This document shows positions 35,215 to 49,607 of a stretch of DNA of 64,000 bases, piece by piece. A program made the position numbers and the translations under genes. The notes under the pieces are model-generated. The model saw nothing but the letters and a program-made list of their open reading frames with translations, searched no databases and was not told the origin of the DNA. How positions within the stretch are numbered: the first letter of the stretch is position 1; every line of letters starts with the position of its first letter. Source of the DNA: Sitta carolinensis (Eukaryota > Chordata > Aves > Passeriformes > Sittidae); the NCBI GenBank assembly GCA_032173965.1, contig JAVUNC010000004.1, positions 19,259,001 through 19,323,000 on the forward strand, written 5' to 3'.

Positions 35215-35370
35215 CTTCAGGATGTATATCCAGCTTCTATTGTGATATATTCAGGATGTATATCCAGATGGTGTGGTCAAACTTCCTTCTTCAGGATGTG
35301 TATTCAGCTTCTATTGTGATATATTCTAGGATGTATATCCAGATGGTGTGGTCAAACTTCTTCAGGATGT
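35215..35370. repeat. Nested tandem repeat, about 71-74 bp unit, 2.1 copies
   Basis: Units start at 35215, 35289 and 35360 (partial), each opening 'cttcaggatgt'. Within each unit the word 'aggatgtatatccag' or a close variant appears twice, separated by 'cttctattgtgatatatt'. So a short duplication came first and the 74 bp unit was doubled later. It would be a candidate length-variable locus. Confidence 0.9.
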
Positions 35371-38300
35371 TGCCACTGTTTTGTTAGGAGCCTGAGATAA
35401 GTTCGTGTCCCTCCTTTGTTTATTCTAAAGCTACAGTTTAAAAAAATCTTTAATACAAAGCACTATTCTAAAGTTATAATTCAAATACTTTCACTACAAA
35501 ACAACTTAAGACTTATAATAGTTAATTGTGAACACAGTATTTGTTCAAAGGCCTTCTTCTATATTTTGTTTTACTCAGTTACATAATTTATCTTTATAAC
35601 TATCCCATGGTAGTGATCCACACACTCCACAATTATAAATACACAGGTTACCTTTATTTACTTGACACGAAACACAACCTTGTATTTCACACCATCTTCT
35701 TCTCAGATCTACTATTCAATATAAAAAGCTAATTGCTGAAACTTTCCCATATACTGTGGTGGTTTGGGTTTTTTTCTATTATTGCACATTGCATTTAAAC
35801 TTTTGGGCAAAATAAAGTTTTTTCTATGCACACAAGGTAAATTGTAAACCCATCCACTCCAGAATACCAGATGATCTATCTTAATAAAAGTGAAAGGAAC
35901 TTTCCCAGAACACAACTGCCATTCACAATGTAAAACTAAGAGGAAGGGATAAGATGGATACAGGCCTTATAGATCTGCTGTACATATAAAAAGATTATCC
36001 CATCCAAAGTCACACACCTTGTCAATTGGCCTGGTAGTATTATTCAACGACTCCAAGAACAATGCAATTCTTTCAAAACAGTAAGAATGTGAAACATAAG
36101 AATAGATTCTGTAAAATTTTCCTGGCATATTAGAGCTTCAAAGCTCCACATAAGCCTCTTGTAACCTAGGTAAAATATAATTTCCATCTATAAGTTTGGG
36201 GTTCTGCAGTGTGGGAGAATAAAGTTTCCCTAGACCAAGGGTAAGCCAACACAAAAGCTTAAGCCTTTATGCCCAGGGCCTGGTAGAGCAGACAGCATGA
36301 GATCTCTAGCACAGTGGATCTGAACACATTACAGGTGAAGCACTTAAATTTACTTAGGGCACGGACTAATGAATACATTTTTCTTAAATTAAATTGAACA
36401 AATAGAAGGAATCTTTAGCAATTATCAAGAACTATAAATAATGGGATCATATTTTAGTAGAACACACAGAGCCTTTTCCACTGACAGCAAAGCAACAGCA
36501 AGAACCACAAGTTACAGAAAATGTACTTCAATTTAATTTCACCACATCATAAAGGACTTCCCAAAATGCAATCAGTCAACCTTGAGATAAAATGCTTGAA
36601 TAATCCTTCTATACTCTGTGTACTTATTTGTATCTCATAATCCCAGCAGTGCAGATTAGTCAACTGCAACGGTGCTTCATGAAAAAAAATTACATATGAT
36701 GAAAAATGCAGTCACAAAAGAAGCTGAATCATTTCTGTTCACACAAGCTCTGTGTTTTTTATTCATTAATAAACAAAAAAAAATTACAGAATTTTGATCT
36801 TTTTCTTTTCCTTCCTTTCTTCTTCCTTTTTTGTGCATTTTTTTAACTATTATTGACTACTGCAAGTCTAAGGGAAATGCCTTGCAGAATAAGCACCTGT
36901 GCACCCTGCCTGTTTATGCTGTATGCGGTAGACACAGCAAATTTTCCTCACTGAAAATTTCCTGCCAAATTGAAAGGCCTCAGAAATGTCCCCATGAAAG
37001 AGAATGAGGCCATCATCAGACTTGCTCCTAAGATATTTCTATGAAGTACATTGGAATGTGTGCCCCACCCCATCTGCCTCTCCCAAATGAATGTAGCAAA
37101 AAGGTCATATGCTACTAGAGAAAGGGTTTAGTAGGGTGTGAAGATGATACTATGGAAAATGCACTCCATTGATCATAGCACTGTTTATAGATAATGAAAT
37201 CAAGAACAAAACAATAAGCTGTGTCTGGAGATCATGTAAAACAATTTTAAATCAGCTGGCACAAGATGCAATAAAAGTTCATTTATATAATGAAACATAG
37301 CATGATTGCTTAGTTACATATATATGGTACAACATAAAAATCCAATTGGTAGAATTTCAAGCCTAAATAAAAGACCAAAAGCCACTTTATTAAAAAATAA
37401 GACTAATTAACAATTCTAGATGAGACAAAGGTTTGATTATTTGAGGATATGATAATAATAATATCTATACAGTAAAAAATAAAGCATGATAGCAATTATT
37501 AAACACTGTCAAGTTTAACACTGAAAAATTCTTCCTAAATAGGGCATTTTGCATTGAAATGAACTTCTTATGAAATAATTGTAGTAAGATAAGCAAAAGA
37601 TAAAAGTCTCAACCCCATCCCATTTTAATATTTCAGATAATCTCTGTTTCTTCTCAAGATACTGTGTTTTATATAGGTAATGAAATTCATAAATTAATCC
37701 TTTAGATGACATGTTCATCTTCTGTTTAGTCTATCCTCTAATATTAATCTATTCACTTTGTATCTCATATGACTAAAATATTTCAGTTTAAGTTCCTTCA
37801 TTTAATGAATTCTAGTCAGGAAACTTTTATCACTTACATATCAATATATGACTGGCTTTCTTTTTAATGCAACTCTTGTTTCACATTAAACCTTGTTCAA
37901 TATCAGACTCAGCTCTACCACAGAAGCGGATACAATTTCTCTAGCTCCCCTTATACAGTCCATTTCAAATTTACTGTTTTGTACTCTGAAAAACAAACTG
38001 TTCAGGGTGTCTCTTTAGAAGGAATTAAATTCTTTATCTTCCACTACAGCTTTTGCCTTGTAACCTTCTGAAAGGTCATTTTGTGCAAAATCTGGAAAAA
38101 ATTATGTAGGTAATTCCAAACAGGTGTCTGATAACAATCAAGGAAGAAAATTTCAGAAGTTTTAATAAATTATTACCATTTCGCTCTTTTATTTTAAAAG
38201 GTTTGATTTGACTGTGGCTTTTTTTCCTTTCTAAACAGCAGATGTAAAGTTAATTCCAGTACCTCTGAATCTCCTTAAAGTGGTTAATAGTTAGTAAATA

Positions 38301-41300
38301 TTCTATTACTTTCTATTGTCTCACCAACACTCTCTGATGCCTTTATGTTCAGAATTCCTTATTGCCCATGCTTATGAGAGTTCAAACCATAAACCTTAAA
38401 AGATGTCATAGATATTTCATGAACTATTTCAAGGTTTTTTACACTGTATCACATCTTTTTATTCAACATCAAGTTGGAAGAAATTTCTACATGTCTTATT
38501 GTTGTATATGGTTTTTCTTACTTGATGGGAGAATCCTTAAATTCAGGATTTTTTATGCTTACCACCCGACATTTTCCTTATTATTTTTTTTTACTATTTG
38601 GCATTCACTTCTTTATGAGTTCCTTATTCTGCTGACCTTCACATTGTTACTCAAGTTTCATACACCAAAAACTTTCCAGCAGAATATGATACATATACAA
38701 AGGGCATCCAAGCTTTAAATAAATAATTAAATAAAAATCTGAAGTCTGGAGACACAAAGGAAATAGTAAAGATATTGGTAGCAGGTGTTGGCAAATTTCA
38801 TGGTTCCATGTTACTGATCTTCCTTCCAGTATTACAGTGAGTGATGAAATCCAGAACTTTGTTTATCCACTGCTGTGCAGAGCAATCAGCTCCATTTGTT
38901 ACACTGAGCAACCAGAGACAGTCCAGCAGTGTGGCACAGTGGCTGTGTGAGCTCCTTTCTCCATGCCTTCTAGATAATTATGAAAACACATTCAGATTTA
39001 TGCAGCCTCCTTCAGTGGCACTCAGCAGGCTACTGTTTAGTAGAAGCTGTCAATTTATTGATGCTACATGGCGGAATGTTTGTTAAGATGACTGTTCTCA
39101 GAGACATAAATAAATACAGTCAGCGTCAGTTTGAAGTTCACTGTACAGAGATTTCATTCCCTGGAAACATTCATCCTGCAAGGATGACCCCTTACCTTGT
39201 TCACAAAAATAAAATAAAAAAATAAAAATAGAAATCTAATTTTGTTCTCCTTTATAAAATATTTGCACGTTGTCTCTAACAAATTTGTAAGACTCTAAGA
39301 AATTGTAAGACTTCTTCATTTAAAATAACTGAGTCAGAATAGTATGGGATTAAAATCCATGGGGCATAAAAGCATTCTTAACTTTCATCTGATTCCTAGA
39401 ATGTGAAGAACAGAATGATTTCAGATGACAGGCTTTCAAGTGAACATGAGAGGAGAATGAAACATTGCCTGAAGAAAAGTATAAACATTCTTTGTAAAAA
39501 AGTTCATGCAATGTTATGCTTAATATAACTCATTTAGTAACAGGGAAAAAAAAAAGAATATTCTTATATAATATGTGATTTGATTATATAGGGTAGTTCT
39601 TAACTGTATTCCTAGAGAAGAAACTAGTAAAAATTCTCCTACTTTTTTTGGCAGTAGAACAGCCAGTCATGTCTGATATGAAAATTAAATTAGTCGTCTT
39701 ATGTCCAAGATGAAAACATCATGATTTTGGTTTGTTGTTTGTTTGATTTTTGTAAATCTCCTGTGATGTTGGCCTCTACTTGTTTGTACTTACTTCTTTG
39801 TTTAATCACACAAAATAAGGCATCAGAGTGGGACCAAGATTAGTTTTTATGTAGCTATCAATATGATTTTCAACATAGAGTTAGGGATTGCCTGCACATT
39901 CTAGCTTTCATCACTTTCCTGTTTCACGTACCTCTTACTTATGAATCACTAATGATCTAAGCAAATCCTGTAGCAGATCTGTTCTATCAGCACACAGAGT
40001 TAAGAGAAATTATTTAGCCAAAACCATCTTTTACTTTTTCTTACAGAAAAATTTGAGTTTAAATTTTAAGATCTATATCACAATTTAGCCACCTCTGCCT
40101 TAGGGAATGTCATGTGCAGAAGAAACTGTTCAATTCTACTGTGCCTTTGGCCTTGACATAATAACCCAAACAATCTACAAAGTCAATGATTTGGTATACA
40201 ACTAATAAAGTATGAGATAATTTGAAATGCAGCAGATGTATTTGTTTAAGTAAGTTTGTATTAGCAGCAGGTGTGCAAAGTGTAGATCATTGCATACTTC
40301 ATGCTGAGCATTTTCTTGAAGAACAAATGTCCTTTCAGTATCAGATACTTTGAAGTGAATCATCATTATCATTAATGGTGATTAGCCAACACTCTTTTCT
40401 ACATTGTGAGCTACCCTGATGCTACAAAAGCCTCCTACTAAAGAACAGTCCTCAGCAAACCACCCACCTGAACCCAGGCAAACAGGAGTCCCAAAAGCAT
40501 TAACAACCCCAGTGTCTACTCACAGACTGGATCTCACCAGCAAGACAAGTGCTATGTGCTCAACAATGGTATCACCTCTGATCATGGTGCTGAGCCCCAG
40601 ATACTTTTCCTGTTTCTTGTGTCCAGATGTGGTACCATCTATTTTTAAACACATTTCATGATTGGCACCAGGGTGTTAACATCTCAAAGCTAAACAGTCT
40701 GTCAAGCTGGCTCTTTATTCTGCATGATATAAAACTTGTTGATGCTGCATCTATTGTTTTGGAAGGGTTTGATATTTACTTTCTTATTACCATGAAGCAG
40801 AAATATTTTGGATATTAAAAAAAATTGCTATTATTGCAGGTTATTAAAAACATGAACTTCACATCTTAAGATTAGAGAGAATAAATGGCCAGCGTTTCAA
40901 GCTAAAGAAGAATTATGTCTTGGTCAGAGTACAACAGCCATGTTAACAGACACATGGAAGATGTTCACCAAGGGAACACAAATCAGACTCAGATCTGTCT
41001 CCTTGGAGTTGTCAGTCAGACAGATCTGGGATCTGGGATCTGGGCTCTGTGAACAGAGCAGTACAAGCAGTGGAGTGTACTGCAATTGTTCTAAGGTTTC
41101 ATTGGCCATACCAGAGCAGGGCTTACTCATTCCAATGGGTGACTTTAATGTTAAATCAGAAGTGACAGGTGGAAAGAACATTAGGAAACCACAACCACAG
41201 AAACTGAGCACTAATTGTGCTTCTTCCAGTTTTGCTTTGGTAATTTTTTCCCTTCAAAATAATACATAAAAAACACCCAGAGACTTGAGAGATAGCAAGA

Positions 41301-41380
41301 ACAGATAGAACAGCAAAACAGTCCAGGCATCTCTCTACTAATGCAAGACTCAGATGACTTGCCTAAAATGTAAGTATGTA
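35371..41380. other. AT-rich unique DNA, no gene seen
   Basis: Six kilobases without a supportable feature. A short heptamer repeat (ATCTGGG x3) occurs at 41024-41044. A 109-codon plus frame at 40940-41269 has a chance GDFN string but no other endonuclease-domain feature. A/T-rich low-complexity lies near 39206-39229. Confidence 0.6.
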
Positions 41381-41385
41381 CTAGG

Positions 41386-42794
41386 TGTCGTGGTTACAAT
41401 TTGAAACCAGGCAGAAACACCAATTCTGTTTTGGTTTGGGTTTGCTAATTGGAAATTTCTCCAATCAAGAGCAAAGCAGGCTTAAGCTAAAAAGTAATAA
41501 GACTTTATTAACTAACAGTAAAAGAAAGGAAAACAACAAGAATGAGGATGAAACCTTCAAAACACTCTTCCTCCCTCATCAACTCTTCTCCCAACCAACA
41601 ATGTAAAGAAAACAACGCTCATAAATCTCTGTCAGTTTTCCACCTCTAAAACAGTCTCTTTTTTTCAGTTTACTTAGGGAGGGAAGCATCTCTTGTTTGC
41701 TATGGAAAAATTCCCCCACAAGAAAACAGTTCTCTTGTAGAACCATTCTTCATGAACAACAGCCACCCAGATCCTTCACGTTCATGAAACTCCTCCCATG
41801 TTCACAGTTGTGTCTCTGGGCCACATTGATGTATGGGGTCTTCTTTTAAAGATAACTGTTCAAAACAAAGGTTCTCTTTATTTATCTTTGGGATCACCTT
41901 CACCTCCAAGGAACAGAGATTCACTTCTCCTTTGAGGGCAAAGAGTCTTTATCACTTCATCTCTCTGCTCAACTTCTCATGAAATCAACAGTCCCCTCAA
42001 CATTTCTCTCCTTTGCTTTGGTCTACAATTTGAACTCTTATCTCCCCCATATTTCTTTATGGTTTAAAGGAAATATCTCAATATATTATAGCCAATCACC
42101 ATAGCTCACAAGAGTTTTTTACAGCTCAAAAGCAACTTCCCACACTCCTTCCACACACCTGGACTTTCACTCCTTCTTGACTGACTTTGATACTTCATGT
42201 GGTCTTTACACATCTGCATTCTAATTTCCTCTCACTGGAGAGAGGATGGAGGCTTTTCCAGGTCCCATCTGTGCACTGATGCACTGAAGGGGTTAACATG
42301 AGACAGTGTCCAGCCAGGCAGTCCATGGTGTCAGATTTCACAGCCCTGCTGGGGGGTGCAGCTCTCAGAGGGTCCAGACCCAAAGGCAGCTGCTCACTGG
42401 TCGCCTGCAGCCAGGAGGGAAAGTTGGACAGATTCCCAAAATTCCTTTTGCACCCCTCGGTCTCATCAGGTGCTCCATCCTGCCTCATGGTGCCTCCCCC
42501 CTCTCTGCCCAGGCTCCCAGAGGCAGGTTCAGCTGGGGCCAGCAGCAGAGCAGACTCTGTGCTGGCAGATGTTCCCAAATCAGCTGAGCCTGCCTGGCCC
42601 GCGGGGCCTCCCCCTGCCCCACTCAGCCCAGGGCAGAGAGGGCAGAGGTGTGTGCTCTGAGAGCCGGGGGAAAGAGACCTGCCCGGGCTGCTTCCAGAGG
42701 GAATAACAACTAGAAAATGCTTTCCCATTGGTACAATAAAATGCCAATCTCAAAACCAGCCAGCTCATTTCCATGGGCTGGGCAGACCAGGACA
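41386..42794 (+). mobile_element. Solo LTR, long variant, 1409 bp
   Basis: It starts TGTCGTGGTTAC and ends CCAGGACA, with a 5 bp duplication CTAGG at 41381-41385 and 42795-42799. AATAAA is at 42735-42740, about 55 bases from the 3' end. It shares both its left part and its GC-rich right part with the LTR at 32172-32952. Its middle (41731-42327) is absent from that copy. Several open frames of up to 177 codons cross the GC-rich right part in both directions. They are also present in the sister LTR with changes and look like composition effects. A 5 bp duplication and the lack of internal sequence point to an ERVL-like solo LTR, though class is inferred. Confidence 0.88.
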
Positions 42795-42799
42795 CTAGG

Positions 42800-45700
42800 A
42801 CATACATATCAGTAGAAGCTGCAATAATCTGTGACACTTCAAGTAAAATCTAGAGCAACTAGAAGAGCAGATTTAAGGCACTTTTAAAAGCAGTGAAGGC
42901 TCATGTGAAGAACAGTGTACAGCAATCAGCAATGACTTCAGCTTCAGCACTTATGACTGTATATCCACTAAGAATTGCATACCCAAAGGGATAAGCAAAG
43001 AAATATGGTACCTTGCAAATGAAAATTCTGGAAAAGGAAAATCTTGAATCGGAACATCAATGGAATGGTAAAAATAAAAGCACAAAAAGTCTATACAGTG
43101 CTCTTCAAAATTCCATTTAAATATGTCTGTTTGCTTAAGGCCTTTTACAGAAATGTGAAGTACTCTTCAGCAATCCACAACACCCCAGGTTGGTAAAATA
43201 AATTCTTAACTACTGTTTGGTGTTGCCATAAGTGGGATAGTACCACCACCACAACATAAAAACTGTGGAGCAGGCTCTGTTCAGAATTAGCTGCTCCAAG
43301 AAAACCACATGTGAAGAAGAAAGCAAAAGAACTAGTAACCACAGGAATTTGTCTGTCTCAACAGAAATGCATAAGATGAAGGGAAGTGCTCAATAGGAAG
43401 TGACGTTTTAGACAGGAGAAGCCAAAAGCAAAGATACATAAAACATCTGCTCTTCATTTTAACATAAACTTTAAATCTCGAGCATAATGTCACTGAAAAG
43501 AAGCAGTTATGAGAGCTGGAGCTTAGAGATTAAATCAACATCTAAAATTAACTACAAATTGCTATGAGAAGATCTGGGCGCTGGATAGAAAGTCTTTGTT
43601 CTTCAATAAAGAAAAATAAGTAATTACCAATCAGAAGGTTTTTTGCATCAGAAAGTGAGACTAGAAATATTTAAGGCATATATACTGTATCTTTTCTCAA
43701 GAGTTCCCCAGTGAACCTGATAAATGGAAATCAGCTAATAGGAAGTGTAAAATAGACAAGAGAAACATTAGGCAAAGTCATTAGCAGTGAATGCTCACCA
43801 CAACAGTGAATCTCTGCTCTAATGAGAAGGCAGGAATGGTAGCAAAAAGCCCAGAACAGGAGGGACCCATGTACCACTTCTAGCAACAGCCTTAGCACAG
43901 CAAGTGATTACCTGCCACTCTTCAGGTAACCATCTCCATGTCTGACATGGTTTATATAAAACAAAACTATTTCACAAACAATTGGCATAAGGGTTTGGCT
44001 CAAAATTGTGGTAAGAGACAATATTTCATAGACTTTTGTTTTTCTGTTTAGGTCTCATATGAAATACAGCATGACATGTTCAATCAAGGTGCTTCCATCA
44101 GGTCAGACCACTCTTCATTACAAGCATTGGCATTACTTGATGTTCTTTTCTCTGACCCAGTGTAATTGTCACAACCTGAAACCTGTAATGCAAAATATTT
44201 CAGACAAATGTGTTTGTAAAAAAAAAGACTTGATGGTTCCCTATTATTCAGACAGTTGGTGTGCTATAAAAATCTTTCAAACATGAAAATAAACAATTGC
44301 AGAGGTAGTTGATAAATTAGGTCAAAATCTCACCCTGATTACTCAACTACTGGGTGCAGCAGATTAGCCTCAGACTAATCAGTAAAAAAGTCATCTCAGA
44401 CACATGGTTGAGACAGTGGGTGCTATTAATCTCTAAGGGGGAACAGTATGTATTCTCAGTCTTCCACCCCACTACAGTCTGTGACTGTATTTGCATTTTG
44501 CATATTTTGTGACTAAGTGCATTTGCATGCTCTGCTGGTGTCTTTAGTCATTTAGATTAGTTCACTAATTAAGTAAACATACTTTTTCATTTTAATATTT
44601 AGTCAGTTGTGAGCTGTCTTTTTTAACAAAATCTAGGATACATAGATCTTCCTTCATGCTGTTATCCACTACCAGTTCCATTTCAGAAGACAGTTCACAA
44701 AAGGTAATTAAAACCAAAGAAAGAAAAATTCATATCTTCTCAATTATTACTTTTCATCATGTAATTTACTACTGTAAAATTGTCTTAAGTTTCATAAAGT
44801 CTGGTAGCCAATAAAGGCTTTAAATATAAACCCAGAGCTACTCATCAACAGAATATCAGAGATGTGAATTGAAGCTATTTAAAAAGAAAACCCTATCCAC
44901 TATGGCAAAGATTACATTTTTCCCAGTCCAGTAACTCTCAGATGCACTGAATACATGATGGAGCAGCATGTCCATTGTACAGCATATGTAGAAGGTGGCA
45001 AGAATTTAAAGTACTGTCTGCAGCCAAACATTTTTTTGTGAGTGTTGAAGTGCATTTTATGACAACTCTGCAGAAAGAGACTGCCGTATACTGGCCTATC
45101 AATACCACACCATCAAAAGCTTTTGTTCCCTTCCTGTATGTCCTGTCAACTCATTTGCTGGAATATTACTACACCCTGACTTTTAGCTTGGACAAGGTCT
45201 TTTTTTCCTTAGCATCTCTACTCAAAGAAAAGAATTTGAAACCATAAACTACTCTACCATGTCAGAAAAAAAAAAATAAAAAAAAAATAAAAAGGGAAAA
45301 GAAAAAGAACAGTTTTTAATTCTCGGTGGTGAGTTATATAAACACTGAAATTTTACCAGTTGTAAGTCTCTCTATTGGTCAGCAGAAGTTATTTCCCTTC
45401 TTATATCAATCTTTACTTAGTGCTATGGCATATTACATTCTTCACTTCAGGTATTTATATTAAGACTCTTGTGGTAGCATAATGGAATATTGAAACTGTA
45501 AAAGAAGTTTGGATTTCAAGAGCATTGATTTACTTCAGTGTTCCAAAATACGGAACACAAGCAGGACATGAAATTTCTGCGTGGGTTATTTATTTTGTTA
45601 TTTTGGAGTGGCAGCCAAGATTGTCACATTTCTTACTATGATTAATTGGCAAGTCAGTCATAATTAGTTGGGAAACCCCTGGTGATGCACACCATCGAGA

Positions 45701-48279
45701 TATACAGACTGAAACCAAGAGAGAGGCTCAGATTTTCTGAAAGAAATGAAAAAACTTTGTAGCTGGTAGTTAACTAAACCCAAGGGAGGGTTGCTCCTAG
45801 ATTCAAATACAGAGATTTGCCGTTATACCCCGGAGGATGACATAAGGATTTACATACTTTCTAACAGCAACATATTTACCATTATAACTCAAGACATTCA
45901 TATTATACAAATTAAACATTGGTTACTCTTTTTTATTCTGTCATATTTTTCTTCTTGTCAATTACACATGTTAATGCAGTCAATGTAGTAAAGAGCCCTT
46001 ACTTCACTTTTCAATAAGTTCTTTTATTTCTAGTAGAAACACCTTGGTTTTGTGTAAAGAAACAGTCCAAGTGGGAATTACAAATCCACTTTCTCCATGC
46101 CATTTATGACACTGTGCAATGTACAGCTTCCTGTACCCACTGCTGGTGTCATTTGTCCTTTATAACACAATTTTGCCAGCACACTGCAAGTCTCTCAATA
46201 CCAAACCTTCGTAGCCGGTTTTTTGACATTAAAGAAAACGGAGACAGCAATGTGGGCTAACTTTGTTTGCTCTTGGATTCACTGATAGGACACAAGAGTG
46301 ACTTCTTTTTGCAATAGAGATTAGTGATTATAGTACATGACAAAGCTGCAAGAGACAGGGGTCAGTTCCCTCATCAGATAAAGATGTGAGAAGTATTGTC
46401 CAGTTGATTAAATCCCAATAAAAGTTGCAAATTGCAAGTTCTGCCTTTGAAAGGTCATCAAGATGTATTATAAGGATTCTGAATGTATCCCCAGGATGCA
46501 TAATTAAGTAATCAGATACATTGTATTATCCATTTCCATAAATTAACATCTGAATCAGAATAGTGTGCTCAGTCAGTGTGTTACAAAGGAAAATGGAATA
46601 TCAAGAGAGCCACTCACCAATCAACATCCTTCACTTTCCTCAAGGCAGTCCTTTCTGAAAGGTTAATATGATATTAGCTTGATGGAGTAATATTTTTGCT
46701 GATTGTTGCTGCCCACAAATATTTTTCTGTTACATATTGTAGCCTTTAAGTGTAATTTGTTTCTGTTCCACAGTCATATGTGCTCAGTTTTTCTCACATG
46801 AATTATTTGGATTCTGCTTATAGAGGGGGAAAAAAAAGTTGAAAAGCATCTTCCAACATAATTTTACTGCTTAATTTTAAATTTTTTATTCCTATTTGTA
46901 ATCTCCATTACCAATGCAGTTTCATCTACAAATACAGAAATAACTTTGGTAAGGCAGGAACATTGGACGTAAAGTTTTATGCCAGTCTTTATATTCAGAA
47001 CTATAACAACAGTTTATTATATGCAATTGTTCTATCTCTCATTTCCCAGAGTATGACTGGTTTCAGTAAAGATCACGACCTTTTTCGGCAACAGAAACTT
47101 TCCCTGTGTCATACCATTCAAGAAAGGAAAACTGACAAAAAGGATAATTATGGAATGAAACTGGCATTGCCTGTCAGTATAAAACAGTTCTAAATCTTAT
47201 ATAAGTGTGTGAATGATCATAGTGTGTTATTCAAATGGCAATACAGAAACATAACCTGACACATTTCCAGATAGCAAAAGTTTTCTGCAGTGATTGTACA
47301 CTGCTGATTATTTCATACATAATGATAATTTGAACAGAAATGCGATGCAATGAAAAATAGTAGCTAAAAATCATGTCTTCAAATAGATGGGTATAAAAAG
47401 ACTACTACTTACTTTTAAAAGATGCAGGAGTTCATGTTTTGAAATTACATACTTTTTCCCTCCTAATTCTTTGATATAAGTTCTGGAGGGTCTCCATCTT
47501 TTAGTGGCATTTAACTAAAACCAAATTATGTGTTTTTCTCTTTAGAAACAGGGACAGCATCAACTCAGTGTCCCTGTGTCCCACAGAGTGCTCTCCAGCA
47601 TATTTGGGAAAGCAAGGCTGGTTGAAGCCACTTTTCATTCATCCACCAATGAATGCATGGCTTTATCCCACACCCTCTGACTCCAGCCACGGAGCTTCTG
47701 ACTCTCAGACTCACCTGCTGCAGTTAGCTTCAGTTGTTGCAGGCAAGCTACCTCTTAATTCTTGATAAATAAATTGGTTTGTACTGGCTTTAGACAAGGA
47801 ATAATTATGACAGGACAATGTATTTATTGAAGAATCCACCAGCTTCTCATTATTCTTTTGAGACAGTAAAGCTGCAGTTTGGTTAGCAATTAACCAAGAT
47901 CTGGTTTTCTAATGAAAGGACATATTTTGCTACCTGGTCAAAGGTGTGGTGCCTTCATGTAGCTGAGTCAATTTTTAAACAGAAATTACCTGGAGGCAAT
48001 TTTTGGGTTTGTGCCTTACATAACAGACAGAAGAAAAAGTATTAAATGAACTCATCTAGGGAAAATGGAACAATTATTTCATTTTAATTTTATATTCCTA
48101 TTGGTATTCTTCAAAAAGACAGTGAAATGATATTATCACCACACATTTATGGATGTAAAAGTAATAATAATAAAATATAAGCAATAAAGTCATAATTAAG
48201 TCTTTATTAAAAATATATACTAAATTCTCCTTTTCTGGAAAAGGTTGAAAAAATACCTATGAGGAGTTTAACAAGACGA
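42800..48279. other. AT-rich unique DNA, no gene seen
   Basis: Nothing supportable. A-rich low-complexity sequence occurs at about 45265-45310. A frame at 47568-47765 follows a reasonable splice-acceptor string, but the frame has no recognised content. Confidence 0.6.
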
Positions 48280-48549
48280 AGCCAGACTCTTTTATGTATG
48301 GTGGTAGGACAAGGGACAGAGACACAAATTAAAATGAGAGATTCAGACTGAATGTAGGAAAACCTTTTCCATCTCAAGGACAGCCATGCAGTTTAGTAAG
48401 TTGCCCAGAGAGGTTGTGCAGCCTCCAGCCTTAGAAATTCACCAGATCCACGCAGATAAAGCCCTGAGCAGCCTGATCTAATCTCACAGCACACCCTGCC
48501 TTGAGCAGCAGACTGCACTACAAAACTTCCACCTTGGTATGATCCAATG
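48280..48549 (+). mobile_element. CR1 LINE 3' fragment, plus strand
   Basis: Forward CR1 words in order: 'acaagggacagagacacaaa', 'gattcagactgaatgtagga', 'agttgcccagagaggttgtg', 'ataaagccctgagcagcctg', ending near 'ggtatgatccaatga'. Substitutions are frequent, so an older copy. Confidence 0.8.
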
Positions 48550-49607
48550 AAAGCTTAAAAAAAGGTGTAATCATCTTCTAAGCTTTCTGCCATGTAACCT
48601 GAACATACATCAAAATAGAAAATTCATTGCAGAAGATAGCAAAACACAGATTTTTTTGGAAAGTTTTGTTTCCAGGGGAAAAAAAAAAAAAAGAAAAATG
48701 GTAATTCAGTGAAAACATTTCAGATTTTACTCCAATCTCTGTTCTTGCAATATGCTCTTCTAGTATTTTTTTATTTTATTTTGTTTGTTTGTGCGGCTGG
48801 CTGATTTTTGTTTGTTATTGTTTGTTTGTTGGGGGGGTTAATTTTAATTTTAATTAAACATCTGAAGAATATATTAATCGATAAGTTTACAAAGATGATA
48901 CCAAGTTTAATTTAAAAGATCTTGTATTTTCTCCTCTGAAGTAATTACAAGACAAAGAAACAAAGTACTATGACAATTTTTAAGATACATGTGACCTGAA
49001 CCTGGCAATAAAAATAGTTGTGAGGTAATCTTGAAATGTCCAGGTACAAAGCTCTATCTGTGATTAGTTTTCATTCCACAGCATAGCAAACATGAAACAA
49101 ATGCAGCAACTGCCCACTACATGCACTCTTACTAGTTTTCTAGTACAGACACACAGGCTAGACAATGATGTTGAAAAAAGAGCAATTGTTCTTTATTGAT
49201 CGATTATTTCATTGTTCAACAACACACAGTTGAAAAGATTAAAAAGAAAAAATGCAGCACTGTTACTTCTATTGTTTTTCAGTCTGTTTATTACCTAACT
49301 AAAATAATAAAAGCATGGCACGTTTAGCTACACTGTAAGGTGACAATATGAATTTTATTATAAAGATGGATGGTAATCATGCAAAACATTGTTAAATATA
49401 TTGCTTTTTAAAGAACTTTTGTCTTCATAAGTGTATATAATCAATACTGATTTGAAGCTCTTTGCAGCACAGTAGACTTGGACCAGTTTGGATACTGCAC
49501 ATATCAGTTGTAGGTCAAGTGAAATTTAGGCCATCCGCAAAGCTGAAAATATCTTCACTGACAACAAATGCTATGAGACTGTGTCAAGATCCTGAAACCT
49601 ACTGAAC
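48550..49607. other. AT-rich unique DNA
   Basis: Only low-complexity T/G tracts (about 48765-48840, repeated 'gtttgttt' and a G7 run) were noted. Confidence 0.6.

Noticed and set aside
40940..41269. LINE endonuclease fragment, because of a GDFN string
   Set aside because: Only four residues fit. The expected flanking endonuclease residues and CR1 DNA words are absent.
42195..42728. A 177-codon minus-strand gene
   Set aside because: It lies inside a solo LTR, overlaps open frames in other phases and recurs, altered, in the sister LTR. This is a GC-composition effect.
32172..42794. A 10.6 kb provirus with LTRs at 32 and 41 kb
   Set aside because: Each LTR has its own different TSD and no retroviral coding sequence was seen between them.
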